Origin: Nothophaeocryptopus gaeumannii
Taxonomy: Eukaryota; Ascomycota; Dothideomycetes; Mycosphaerellales; Mycosphaerellaceae
Direction: 5' to 3'
Length of the DNA: 64,000 nucleotides
NCBI GenBank assembly: GCA_031771865.1
Contig: JASISA010000025.1
Coordinates: 62,001 to 126,000 of the forward strand
The translations under genes and the position numbers were made by a program. Of the stretch, positions 30,435-40,862 are shown piece by piece. How positions within the stretch are numbered: the stretch's first letter is position 1; each line of letters starts with the position of its first letter. A model generated the notes under the pieces. That model had not been told where the DNA came from, made no database searches, and saw nothing but the letters and a program-made list of their open reading frames with translations.

Positions 30435-32833
30435 ATGCGTTCATTCGCTACAGCCGTCGCCCTCGTTGGACTGGCTTCTGCTTCTCCCGCACGCATGTCC
30501 GACTACATACGAGCAGCTGGAACCACCCCGGCTCAGAACACTACTGAGTCACGAGAACCCTGCGCAATCGCGGCGCAACAATGGTCGGAGTCAGAGCACG
30601 GCTTCCTCGATGCCGATGTTGCATACCAATGCCTCCAGTCCGTGCCTTTCCACGCCAAACAGGCACTGTTGCAGTTGGACGGAATTAAGTCACACGTGCA
30701 GTTCCAAAGCACGCTGGCTTACCTCGAAGATCCTCCTGTGGGCTATCTCTACCCTGCAGTAGATATCATGGGCGGTCTGGATGAGCTCGTTGCCAAGGTC
30801 AAGTCCAGCAGCTACGACAACGAGTATGACTTTCAACTGGGAATCTTGGACCTCATTCAAAGCGCGTACGATGGTCACTTTCAGTACGCCCCGGCCATCA
30901 CCCAGGTGTTCGCTTTCGGGGGAAAATCCAAGCTTCTCTCGATCTCGAAGGATGGGACGTCCCTCCCGGAGATCTACCTCAATGATGACTGGCAGGTACT
31001 TGTGCACTCAAACGCAACCCGAAACTTCACTGCCTCTCCCGTAACCCAAATCAACGGACAGGACGTAGAGGCATTCTTGAACGCGTATGCTGCGGCTGAG
31101 GGAAGCTATCAGGACCCCGACGCCAATTATAATTACCTAATGCGAAGTGGGCAGAGCGTGGCTAAAAGCGCAGGCGCTCTCTCTGAAGGAAGTCACTACG
31201 TCGGAGACTTGGTCTTCACCTTTCGCAACGGCACAAACCTCAACGTCAAGACTTTGGCAGTCAGCGACAGCAATCTCACCGGCATAGAGAGCGGGAAGGA
31301 TTTGTTCGAGACCTTCTGCACCGATAAGGGCCAGTACGAACAAGCTGTACAGCAGGCGGAGAATGCACCCGGCGAGAACTCCAGCGCCCCAATGATCCCA
31401 ACGACAGAAATACCATTCAATCCAGTCCCGGCCAATTTGACCTTCGACGAGGTGCCTTTATTCGGCGTTCCAGTTGTAATGTCCGATGATGGCAATATTG
31501 CAGGCCACTTCTCCGATGACTACGATGACTTGGCAGTGCTCGCCATCGCCACCTTCGAATCGTACGACTTGGCCCAGACTCAGTTCTCGAACTCCGTTCG
31601 CTTGTTCCTTGCAACCGCGCGCAGAAGTACGGCAAAACGAAGCTTATGATCGACCTTCGCGGCAACCCTGGCGGTAACGTTCCACTCGCTTATGACCTCT
31701 TCGGCCAGCTCTTCCCCAAGATCGTCCCATACGGTGCGACAAACTTCCGGGCGACTCCCCTCTTGAACGATATTGGTCAGATCATCAGCGACCGATACGC
31801 AAACACTACCAACATCACCGCCAACCCAAGCGAGGACTGCGACAGTGGCTTCGCTGTTCACCCGTTCAATTACCGCGAACAACTCGACACAGATAACCAG
31901 CCCTTCACCTCGTGGCAGGACTTCTACGGAACCGTCTGGGCCAACAATGACAACTTCGCATCCGAGTCCCGGTACAATCTGGACGACCACTACTCCATCT
32001 TTTGCACCGACATCTCCAACTACCGCAACTTGACCGGCATTACGCCACAAGTCTTCGACCCCTCTGACGTCGTTCTCGTCCAAGACGGACGCTGCGGATC
32101 TACCTGCGCCGTTTTCTCCGAGTTCATGAAGGCCCAAGCCAAAGTCAAGCAGATTGTCGTTGGAGGTCGCAAGCAGAACGGGCCCATGCAGGGTGTCGGA
32201 GGTGTCAAGGGCGCCAATATTTACGGTTTCGCAGTCATTCAAGAGGCCTTCGGCGAAGCCGAACGAGACGCAACTCCTTCCGCCAACAAAACTTTCATTG
32301 AGAAATACGGCAAGCTCACCGAAGGCTCTGTGCAAGCTATTGCGCGGGCTGCTCCTGATGCGGGAAAGGGATACCCCGCGAAGACCGCGAACTTGAACAT
32401 CAGAAACAACTTTCGTTATGGAGATGAGAGCGTCACGCCTCTGCAGTTTGTGTATGAAGCTGCCGACTGCCGACTCTTCTACACCGTTGAGACCATCTTC
32501 AACGCCCAATCACTCTGGTCCAATGCGTATGAGGCTTGGTTTGGCAACGCTACTTGTGTGCCTGGCTCCACTGGACATGCCAGCAGTGCGCCGGACTCAG
32601 ATTCTCAGTTTGTGCCACCGCCTGAGGCTCAGAACTTCTTTGGTGCGGGTACCACCACAGACTGGATGAAAGATGCTAGCAGCAATGACACTGCGACCGC
32701 AAGTGGTGTACCGAACAAGGGGCAGGCTTCGAGCACTTCAACTGTACAGGCATACACCGGTGGTGCTGAACGTGCGGGAAGCAGTGCGGCTTTGATGATC
32801 GTTGGTGTTACTGCGAGCTTCATGTTGCTGTAA
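30435..32833 (+). pseudogene. Secreted S41-family peptidase with a 2-nt frameshift
   Basis: This would be a cell-surface serine peptidase of the C-terminal processing (S41) type, about 798 residues. The N-terminus is a signal peptide (MRSFATAVALVGLASASPA) and there are many N-glycosylation sites. The first frame runs to a TGA at 31647-31649. The second, from about 31616 to 32833, starts AQKYGKTKLMIDLRGNPGG, the S41 core, and carries VVLVQDGRCGSTCAVFSEFM with the likely catalytic Ser. The C-terminus (SAALMIVGVTASFMLL) looks like a GPI-anchor signal. The two frames join smoothly if one GC is removed from CGCGCGC at about 31615-31621. No plausible intron spans the join. The copy is either a recent pseudogene or carries an assembly error at this site. 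Confidence 0.85.
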
Positions 32834-33063
32834 GGGAAGCATTTGAAATCTTTGCATAGCGTGGCGGGGCATTGAAAAATGCTTGATGATACCAATGATA
32901 GAAAGAGATACCTTGTACATACGATACAGATCTGAACAAGTTCCGAGATTTGCCCACGTTCCATTCCTCAGGTTTCATCCCTTGCTTTAGCCATCATCTC
33001 GTATCTGGCCTGCACTTCACTTCACGACTTTCTCAATCTTCTAACCTTAAAATCACGTCCGCC

Positions 33064-33390
33064 ATGGCACCAATCCCCCGCTTCCACCTCTCCGAAGACC
33101 ATCCTCTCCGCCTTTCCCTCACCTTCACATCTTCCTCCCGCACCCTCCCAACATCCCTCCCCAGTCCGCGAAGCACGCCACCACCAAACCCACCTCAACC
33201 CAACCCTCGCCCCATGACCCTCCGCGAACACTTCCACAAAAGCTTTAAGTCCCTCTCGAACCGGGCTCTTCGGGCTTTCCTCTGGGTCTATGGCGATCAC
33301 TGGGTTTACGTGGTTTGGTTTAGTGTGGTGATTTTGTTTTTGTGTATAATTGGATGGATTTGTGAGTACGATGATGTTCCCATGTTCTGA
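33064..33390 (+). CDS. Small single-pass membrane protein, unknown
   Basis: 108 codons from an ATG in strong context (gccATGG). The first 60 residues are Pro/Ser-rich (STPPPNPPQPNPRP). A basic segment follows (REHFHKSFKSLSNRALRAF), then one membrane helix (VYVVWFSVVILFLCIIGWIC) and a short acidic tail. The layout suggests an N-in, C-out tail-anchored-like protein. No family recognised. The stop at 33388 is followed by the AT-rich island. Confidence 0.5.
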   Translation: MAPIPRFHLSEDHPLRLSLTFTSSSRTLPTSLPSPRSTPPPNPPQPNPRPMTLREHFHKSFKSLSNRALRAFLWVYGDHWVYVVWFSVVILFLCIIGWICEYDDVPMF

Positions 33391-33652
33391 GAGGGAAGGG
33401 GACTCGGAGTTATGGGAGATGCGTGCTGACGAGCTGACTGTGTGGATGGTAGTTTATAAAAACGAACGGGGCGGGAGGGAATAGAGTGCTGAGCAATCCG
33501 CTGCAGCGAGTGCGACGACGACGAGCGAGGGGGCAAGGAAGAGCGTGTATAACATGCCGATGTCCTGAAAGAGAGATGATTGTCCGAATTTGCATGCTCG
33601 CCGTTGTTTTCCTCGATGGAGACATAAGGATATTGCAGTCCTGATGTTTCGA

Positions 33653-33780
33653 AAACGTCAATGCCGACTGCACGGTAGGCTCTCCGAAGCTACCTGTACT
33701 GTAGTACCCTTCGACACGATATTTTCAGGATGTTTTACTATTGCATTTGAAACCGAGTCTTACTTTCCTCTTCTTTGCGA
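33653..33780 (+). repeat. 128-bp direct repeat, copy 1
   Basis: Copy 1 of an imperfect direct repeat with a 208-bp period. Shared blocks include AGGCTCTCCGAAGCT, GTAGTACCCT, TTTTACTATTG and CTTTCCTCTTCTTT. Most differences from copy 2 are C/T or G/A transitions. Confidence 0.8.
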
Positions 33781-33860
33781 GCTAAAAAGTCTATACTGAG
33801 CATGTTTTGGCAAGGTGTAGTCTAGATTAAAAAATCTTAAGTATGCCGGAGTAGGCCGCC

Positions 33861-33988
33861 AAACGTTAATGCTAGCTGTAGGGCAGGCTCTCCGAAGCTC
33901 CTTACTCCGTAGTACCCTCAGACACGGTATATCTAGGACATTTTACTATTGTATTCGAAACCGAATCTTGCTTTCCTCTTCTTTACGG
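33861..33988 (+). repeat. 128-bp direct repeat, copy 2
   Basis: Copy 2 of the repeat. Its last bases (CTTTACGGACT) also appear at 34184-34194, inside the first codons of the small secreted-protein gene. Confidence 0.8.
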
Positions 33989-34175
33989 ACTGTATAAATA
34001 TTTTAACTTCGCCTATCGCTTACCTTTACTAAGCAACTTCACTCTATTGCTAAAGGCAATACGTAACACGGCTACGAACTACTACAACATATTAAACGAG
34101 CAAGTCACAAAAGGTAGAAGTTACTCATGTCCTAGCTACCTCTAATGTAGACACTAATCTTGACAGTTGACTAGG
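33989..34175. other. AT-rich spacer upstream of the small secreted-protein gene
   Basis: Noticeably AT-richer than the flanking genes, with no open frame of note. TATAAATATTTT at about 33992-34003 is a possible TATA-type element about 170 bp upstream of the ATG. Confidence 0.4.
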
Positions 34176-34406
34176 ATGCTCTCTTTACGGACTATAATGT
34201 TATGGCTCTTAGCTACTCCAACTGCATTCGCAATGTGCCAAGTTACATGCGATTGCTGCAACGGGGTATGTAGAATATAAGTACGTTCGGCGATTAGTAC
34301 AACTAAGGCTAACCCGATAATTTAGGGTTGGTGGCATACTGATCCAAACAACAAGTACAAATGTATTTGTTCACCAAATGCATTAGGTTGCACGAGAAAG
34401 TGGTAA
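34176..34406 (+). CDS. Small secreted cysteine-rich protein (effector-like candidate)
   Basis: Two exons, 34176-34265 and 34326-34406, give 56 residues. The 60-nt intron has a GTATGT donor, a GGCTAAC branch site 12 nt before the acceptor and a TTTAG acceptor, as good as any intron in the window. Residues 1-19 form a signal peptide (MLSLRTIMLWLLATPTAFA). The mature part of about 37 residues has seven cysteines, including C-x3-C-x-C-C at its start and KCIC near the middle, and ends CTRKW. Size, secretion signal and cysteine content are those of fungal effectors, antimicrobial peptides or small wall proteins; which one cannot be told. It sits alone in an AT-rich, repeat-bearing island between a membrane-protein gene and a secreted GlcG-like gene. 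The clean signals argue it is intact. Confidence 0.65.
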
Positions 34407-35018
34407 ACTGGCACAGGAGCTGCATTGGAGGAGGCGAACAACATGTCAAAGATAAAGAGAAAGATTAGAACTCGACCTGTTAGGCTTAGGAGGCGTGAGG
34501 CTTAGGAGGCGTAAACTCCGGTTGTATTTTAGCTACAAGACTTAGCACTTGCTCTCTAAGATCTTGACTTTCTACTGCTATCTCGCAGCCATGTGTTGGG
34601 TGGTACTCGTGGGTGGGATCGCCGAGATCTGCACAGATGGGTCTGAGGTCTCCGATCGAAGTCTGGACTCAACTCCGCCCAGAGCTACAGCCACGCTCTT
34701 CCGCTGCACCCCGCATCGCCTTCTGCGGGCAACTGCATAGTGGCGCCCACGAGTCCTGCAGGCACAACTGCAGAAGGACTGTCCAGAACGCGACGTTTAC
34801 GTAGTGATCGTGCGACCGGTTATGCAGCCCTCTATTCCAAGGGTCAGCGGAAGTAGGTTGATTTTCGCTCGCCGGGATGCGGAGTTGGAGGCTCGAGGGG
34901 AAGGTTTGCGAGGGGGAGGAGAACATGGGTATATATATACTGGCCAGGGTATTGCAGGGCTTGAGAGGGTTAATGAAGGTCTTTGAGTTAATTGAATAAA
35001 TCTTGCGGGTTGGACAAC
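34407..35018. other. Intergenic, short direct repeat and TATA element
   Basis: A 14-bp direct repeat, GGCTTAGGAGGCGT, occurs at 34483-34496 and 34499-34512 with a 16-bp period. TATATATATACT at about 34930-34941 is a likely TATA box for the following gene, about 80 bp upstream of its ATG. No gene seen. Confidence 0.5.
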
Positions 35019-35634
35019 ATGGGATTTCTCGAAGTTCTTGCTTTAGCGGCCGGCGCTGCAGCTCAGCAGATGATGGTCAATAGAACCCTCACAAACGGGT
35101 GGGAATCCACGCCTGCGGACAGGCATTACATCAACCATACCCAAGCGCAGGCCGTTATCAGCGCTGCAGTAGCACAGTCGAGTGCCATCGGGCATGAATC
35201 CGTCTTTGGAAGTCCAATCTCTTGCGACGGTTCGTATGCTGACGTTTCTTTGTAGCGTTCCAAACAACATCGCAGTTGTAGACCCTTCATCTCAGTTAGT
35301 CGGCTTTCTTCGAATGGACAACGCATATCTGGGGAGTGTCGACATCAGCACCAAGAAGGCGAAGACGGTCACTTACTTCAACGGTCTCTTTCCATCGTAC
35401 GGTCTTTATAACCGGTCCCAGCCCGGCCACGAAAATGATCTGTATGCCATCCAGGAAACGAACGATGGTCTTGTGGTTTTCGGTGGAGGACAGCCGATTT
35501 ACGATCCGAGCGGATACTTCATTGGCGCTGTCGGTGTTTCTGGAGGAACTGTTGATCAGGACGTGAACGTCAGCGTGACTGCGACGCGAGCGATTGGGAG
35601 CACGTTGGTCTTACCACCGTACAGCGGGTCGTGA
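35019..35634 (+). CDS. GlcG/HbpS-like (DUF336) protein, probably secreted
   Basis: The GlcG/HbpS family includes haem-binding and haem-degrading proteins; the function in fungi is unclear. Exon 1 is 35019-35191 and exon 2 is 35256-35634, about 183 residues. The first 16 residues (MGFLEVLALAAGAAAQ) look like a signal peptide, and NRT, NHT, NRS and NVS sequons fit secretion. The family core is seen: TQAQAVISAAVAQSSAIG, VPNNIAVVDPSSQLVGFLRM, GSVDISTKKAKTVTYFNG and PSGYFIGAVGVSGGT. The 64-nt intron has a perfect branch and acceptor (GCTGAC...TTTGTAG), but the only donor that keeps frame and family sequence is GCATGA, so it must splice as a GC-AG intron or the gene is damaged. Confidence 0.75.
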
Positions 35635-35682
35635 AGTCGAGCGAAGTTCGCAGCTAGCTTAGGCAGAATGCGAAGTTGTAGA

Positions 35683-36344
35683 TCATGTCTGCTTCAAAGC
35701 CATCATTCCGATGGCGATGCTCTCAAGTTTGCCGCATTCTGCGTCGGTACTACCCTTGCGCAGGCCGTCGGCAATCATACCAGCAGTCGCCTTTGGATGC
35801 TGTCTCGATTTGTCGAAAGGGATGTCGTAAATCTTGTGGATCTTGGCCAAGTCACGCTCTGGGGTCAAGATGGCGGTCGACAGTGGCTCGGGATCGCCTT
35901 GAATGCTGAACAGTAAGTGGTTCGCGACTTTCAGCTCGTCGCCGCCGACTTTGATTGCCACAATGGTCTTGCTGTTGTCTTGAATGCCGAAGCGGCGGAA
36001 TGCCTCTCCAATCTGAGGATGATGTGAGTACGGCAGGAAGACGACAGTAGCACCTACCGGTCGATGCTACAACTTACATTGTTGTTGGGTGAGAGATTGA
36101 AGACAATCTCGGAGTGAACATTGCGCGTCTTGAGGCGGCCACAAGCCAGTGCGACGATGGCTGTGGTAGTGGCAGCAAGAACGTGGTCTCGAGTCAACAA
36201 GACCGAGGCATCGATGAAAGCATACTCGAACTCGGTGTTGCCATCGAGCAACTGCTGCTTGAGGAATGCCGCATTCTGAACGTTCGTGAAGACGCAGAGG
36301 GTGATGGGGTGATTTGGGAAATGTGGCAAGGCGAACCTCTCCAT
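35683..36344 (-). CDS. Cgi121 homologue, KEOPS/EKC complex subunit
   Basis: Cgi121 (TPRKB in animals) binds Bud32 in the KEOPS complex, which adds threonylcarbamoyl to A37 of tRNAs and affects telomeres. Exon 1 is 36344-36078 and exon 2 is 36012-35683, 198 residues, a normal length. The 65-nt intron has a GTAAGT donor and a CTCAG acceptor and joins SPNNN to IGEAFRRFGI. Family blocks are clear: FTNVQNAAFLKQQLLDGN, FEYAFIDASVLLTRDHVLAA, RLKTRNVHSEIVFNLSPNNN and TIVAIKVG. The start chosen (MERFALPHFPNHP) fits homologues; an in-frame ATG lies eight codons upstream. Its 3' end is about 50 bp from that of the GlcG-like gene, which runs towards it. Confidence 0.88.
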
Positions 36345-36855
36345 CGTTGCAGCTCGGTATTTGAGCATGCCTGGTCACTGGACAGCGTGGAGATGGTGTT
36401 CTCGATGGAGATATGCAGGATTGCGGTGGTGGTGGTGGTGGTGGTGGTGTTGGTGAGTTGGTGAGGATCGCAGCCAAGGCTGAGAAAAGTGAGCCATGCC
36501 GCTTTCGAGACGCGGCGCACGGGCCCCTGGCGAAGTCTCACGGAAGCCTGGACCGGGACTGGGGCTCGCTCGTGATTTCTGTGGACAGCCAGCAAAGAAC
36601 GCGCGCACGCGGCTCATCCAGTCCAGCTCACTTTTTGATCAGCCTCCCCGCTGACGACCGGCAGGACTTAGAGTGCGATAGATGGAGTAACCGGATGTCC
36701 GCACCGATGTGAACAACCCAGCAGTCCGGCCGTCTTGCGACCACAGAAGAGGAACGCTCGTCCGTCGCAGTGCGACGCGGAAGAGAGCGCTGGGGAGCTG
36801 GATCGATGTGCAAGCGCGCCTTCACGGCAACTTCCACAATCACGGCTCGGGGAGC
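36345..36855. promoter_or_regulatory. Divergent promoter of Cgi121 and Zn2Cys6 genes, with GGT repeat
   Basis: About 510 bp lies between the two divergently transcribed starts. It contains a GGT/ACC microsatellite at about 36424-36449 (at least seven triplets). An in-frame upstream ATG of the regulator exists at 36709. Confidence 0.4.
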
Positions 36856-39837
36856 ATGCCCTCCTCCAACAAGCGTCCCGGCGACGGGGACGCGCCGACG
36901 ATCGAAGAGCATGGCAGCACAGCACCGCAACCAAAAGTCCCGCGGACCAACAGCATAGGCGGCGGCGGTGTTCATGGCCAGCAGGGAGGAAGCACGCCGG
37001 CCATACACCAACAACAACACCATCAGGGCCATCCTTTGGCAGCACAACTCGTACCGCAACATCAAGCACAGCACCATCAGCCAACAGCAAGCGTGGGTTC
37101 AGGCGACTTCTCGGGCAATGTCAAGAAGAAGATCTCCGGCTCGACGCGAACAGGACAGGCTTGCGATCGCTGCAAAGTGAGTACATCAAGACCTCTCACT
37201 TCGTCCATTCACTCTACAGGTGTGAAAGCTGAAGGCAGTGAACTAATCACTGATATGTTGCTACCTAGGTTCGCAAGATCCGATGCGATGCGCGACCCGG
37301 CGGCTGCTCGCCATGTGTGCAGAACAACACCGACTGCAAGACCACCGACCGCATCACGGGCCGCGCAACGGCGCGTGGCCACGCCGAACAGATGGAGAAT
37401 GAGAACGCCCAGTTGAAGATGTACATGATCGAGCTCCAGCAACAGCTGCGCGACAGTGGGGTGGAGCCGAAACAACCGCCCTCCTCGCAGAACATGTACG
37501 GTGCGCCCATGTCATACTACGGCGGACAACAGGAAGCGTCTTGGCCAAGCGCAGAACAGGCACAGACTACGATCAGTGCGAGCTCGACTACGCGAAACGA
37601 GAGGCAAGGCTCTGTAGCAGGCGCGCTTCTCCCAGACTTTAGGGAAGGCTGCATTGGCGACAACTACCTGGGCGTGTCCTCCGAGAACAACTGGCTGAGC
37701 CCCATCGAGGGCACCTCGCTCGCCCTCTTTGGCACCAAGATCGATCTTGCCGAGTTCATGCCCAACGATTCCGACCCGACCGCGAGCGATTTGTCCTACC
37801 GAACGTTCCTCAGCCTCGCATTTGGCCGTCTGACACCTGCACGGCCTGACCTACCAGAGTACGACCAGTGCAAAGTGTACGCAGAGTGGTACTTCCGATC
37901 CATTCAGCAATTCATACCGATACTGCATAAGCCGGACTTCATGCGACTGCTAGGACGCGTTTACAAGGAAGGCTATCAACCTACTACAGCTGAAACGGTG
38001 ATGATCCATATGGTCTTGGCTGTAATCAACTTTCAGTTCTCATCTCGCAATGGAAGTGCGGAGGGCCGTACGACCTCGGTCGCTCACTACCACTACGCAT
38101 GCAGCCACATTCCTGAACTCATCACTGGTCATACTCTGGAAGACATCCAAGCGCTTGCTCTCATCTGCTCACAGCTACGCAGTCAGCCCAAGCCTGGTGC
38201 GGCGTGGATGTTCACAAACGTGGTAATGGGAATCGCTCTGGAGTCCGGCCTGCACCGATCTGCATCAAACTGGCAAAACTCGGGCGTCGACCAGGATCCG
38301 CATCATCGCGAAATGCGCAAGCGCACCTTCTGGAGCATACTTTTATTCCATGTGCACATCAGCGGCAAGCTGGGACGACCCATGCCACTTCGCTTTGAAG
38401 ATTTCGACATTGAAATGCCAGAACCAGAGCCTGACAGCCTTCCCGGAGAAGCCACCAGCAAGTGGAAGAAGTGCTCGTTCCGCGCTGGGATTGAAGGCTT
38501 TAAGCTGCTCAAGATCATGATGCAAGTCTACTCGACAATCTACTCGATAAGATCGACCGGCCAGTACGAGATGAACATACGTCAGCTGGAGAAAGATCTT
38601 GATGCCTTTCATACGCAGATCCCGCCCGAGTTCCGAGGCGGACCGCAAACGAAAGACGAGGACAGGGTTTCAGCCTTGTACCTGGACATGTCTGTCGCAG
38701 AGTGCCAACTCTTGCTGCACCATCCTTCACTGTGCAGGTCAGCGTCGCCGCAGCTCATGGCCGGTAACCTCTCGGTGTGTCTTGATTGGAGCAACAAACT
38801 CCTTCAAGCTGCGATTGCTCTCAAGCAGCTCAAGAGTCTTGATACCACTTGGTACTATTCGACAGACTTCTTGGCTGCTATTTTCACGACACTCTTCGCA
38901 TATACGGAGCGTCGGGATCAGATCACGTCCCAAGATCTTCAGCGATTGAAACAAGACATGGATCAGTGGCTTGAAGTTATGGCGGAGGTCGGAACGCTCA
39001 TGGGTAACTGCCATGAACAACAAATTTCGAATCTTGCTGACTATGACTGCAGGTGCCGGCCCACAGTTGGAGGCTGCTGTCCGAAGCATCATTGACTTTT
39101 CCCTTACCAACATCTCGCGACATCTCGCCGCGAAGACAGCATCCGCCGCCGTTGCCTCGACATCACCAACCGAACAAGACCAATCTGCAGCGAGTCAGCT
39201 GTACAATGCGGCCAACGGATACACGAACCAGTACACGAACGGTCAGAGCGACAGCATCAATGCGGCTCAAGGCCAGGGATATGCTGATCCACAGCAATCT
39301 CAGCAGGAGCAAGGCCAAAGTGCCTATCCACAATCATCCCAATTCGGCTACCAGGACGCACAGACGAATGGCATGTATCAGAATCAAGCGAATATGCCTG
39401 GATTCGATAGCGCAACATACACCGGGGAGGAAGGCAAGCCAACCATCGAGGTTCAATTGGCGCAAGCAGCTCTGGGCCAGCAAGCGCAGCAACCCGCACC
39501 AACAAACTTCATGGCAGCGTTTCAGTCGCCAAACGCACAATTGCCCAATGGATTTGCACAGTCACCGAACGGCCAAGCGTACCCGCAGTCTGGCCCTGCG
39601 TCTTGGCGTAACTTTGCCGACTCCCTGATGACCAACGTCAGCGGCCAAGACTACATGAACTCTGCCGGCGCTTTGATGGCTCTCCGCGGTGGCAAGACTG
39701 CTGACGGCACCGGCGGCATGGACGCTGCCTCCATCGCAGCGGCATCCATGGGAAACATGCAGATGCCGGCTGCAGACGGAGACCAGCCTTGGCCACTGAT
39801 CCATTACCAGCAGGATGGAGGAAGCGCGCAGCAATAG
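36856..39837 (+). CDS. Zn(II)2Cys6 transcription factor
   Basis: Exons are 36856-37176, 37269-39003 and 39053-39837, 946 residues. The 92-nt first intron (GTGAGT, CTAAT-type branch, CCTAG) splits the zinc cluster: CDRCK before it and VRKIRCDARPGGCSPC after it. The six cysteines are complete. A short coiled coil follows (EQMENENAQLKMYMIELQQQ, about residue 140). The central fungal-specific regulatory domain (PF04082 type) spans about residues 265-520 and includes FIPILHKPDFM, KRTFWSILLFHVH and GRPMPLRFEDFDIEMPE. The 49-nt second intron (GTAACT, CTGAC, GCAG) precedes a Gln/Asn/Ala-rich C-terminus, a likely activation region. The N-terminus is His/Gln-rich. Targets unknown. An in-frame ATG at 36709 would add 49 residues. 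Confidence 0.9.
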
Positions 39838-40391
39838 AATTATGAGACCGACGATGCTCTATTCCGTGCTTTGACTAACCTTTGAGTAGAATCGATTTTG
39901 CTTTCTCTCAGAAAATAGCGAGGCGTCTGGGCGTTTGATAGCGATCTCCGGCCCTCGAAAAGGGCCTGTAGATATGGAGAGGCTTGCTTGTGTAGAGATA
40001 TCACTGCAGCGAGTTGCTGCTGAATTCAAGTTGTTATAATCACCCCTCATCCTGTCTGTCGATTGGAAAAGCGGAGTCTGTGTGTCTGAGGGCGTCTTCA
40101 TACGGTGCTGACACGGGTGATAGACTTGAGCGCCTTTGTCCATCCCAGATTTACTCATCTTACGGTACGTCTCTGCAGTGTTTTCGGTGGAGATAAGAGC
40201 ACCTGGGCTAGAGGGTGCAGACCGTTGTTGTTGTTAATACGTTCTATATACAGAGAGGCCGAAGGGGCAGACTTTCGCAGAGGTAGGGCAAGACCTCGAA
40301 GCGTGTTCACAGGCGCGGACCTCTTCCTTGTGCAGCTACTGCCACCATCCTTTCCTCCACTCCCCTCTCCTGCGCACAGACAGCGACTACG
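39838..40391. other. No gene seen
   Basis: This is the 3' region of the Zn2Cys6 gene followed by sequence without supported features. Confidence 0.4.
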
Positions 40392-40862
40392 ATGTCGAAC
40401 GTCCTGTCCAAGCCAGCAGCACCACGTGGCTCGCTCGAGCTCCCCAGGACGCCGCGCCTCGAAAATTCGAAGCGCCGCATGAAGTCGGACCGTCTCTCCG
40501 GCTCTATGATCCAATCGAACTTCGGTCATCCGGAGCCGGATAGCCATGGCTGAGAACGCATCCAATCGACGCCGAAGCAGAAAGGCAAGCCACTCATTGA
40601 GCAATGCATTCGTGCAGTAGCTGCGCGTTCGAAGGCGAATCCTGGAGCTGCTGGCCGCGCTTATCCAATTCGGATCCGGTTGTTACTTGAGCCTTCGATG
40701 GATTGGATCGGCCGACTAGCTCTTAAAGGCTGCTACAACTACCTTTCGATTCCTTGGCTGGGAGAGGCCAACTGCGCAGGTGCGCCAGAAGACACGCGAA
40801 TTGAGGTCGGCAAGCTGAGTGCTCGACTTCGTCTGCGGGTAGGCGCAGCTGGCAGCTACTGA
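40392..40862 (+). pseudogene. Open frame with one in-frame TGA, unknown
   Basis: From ATG at 40392 the frame reads 53 codons (GSLELPRTPRLENSKRRMKS and onward) to TGA at 40551. It then stays open for another 102 codons (STPKQKGKPLIEQCIRAVAA, EPSMDWIGRLALKGCYNY) to a second stop at 40860. A single CGA-to-TGA change would explain the break. No intron that removes the TGA and keeps frame was found. No domain recognised. It may be the 5' part of a longer decayed gene extending to about 42.4 kb. Confidence 0.35.

Noticed and set aside
31562..31623. An intron at the S41 frame break
   Set aside because: Tested GT/AG pairs either are too short or keep the wrong frame, and the segment encodes family sequence on both sides.
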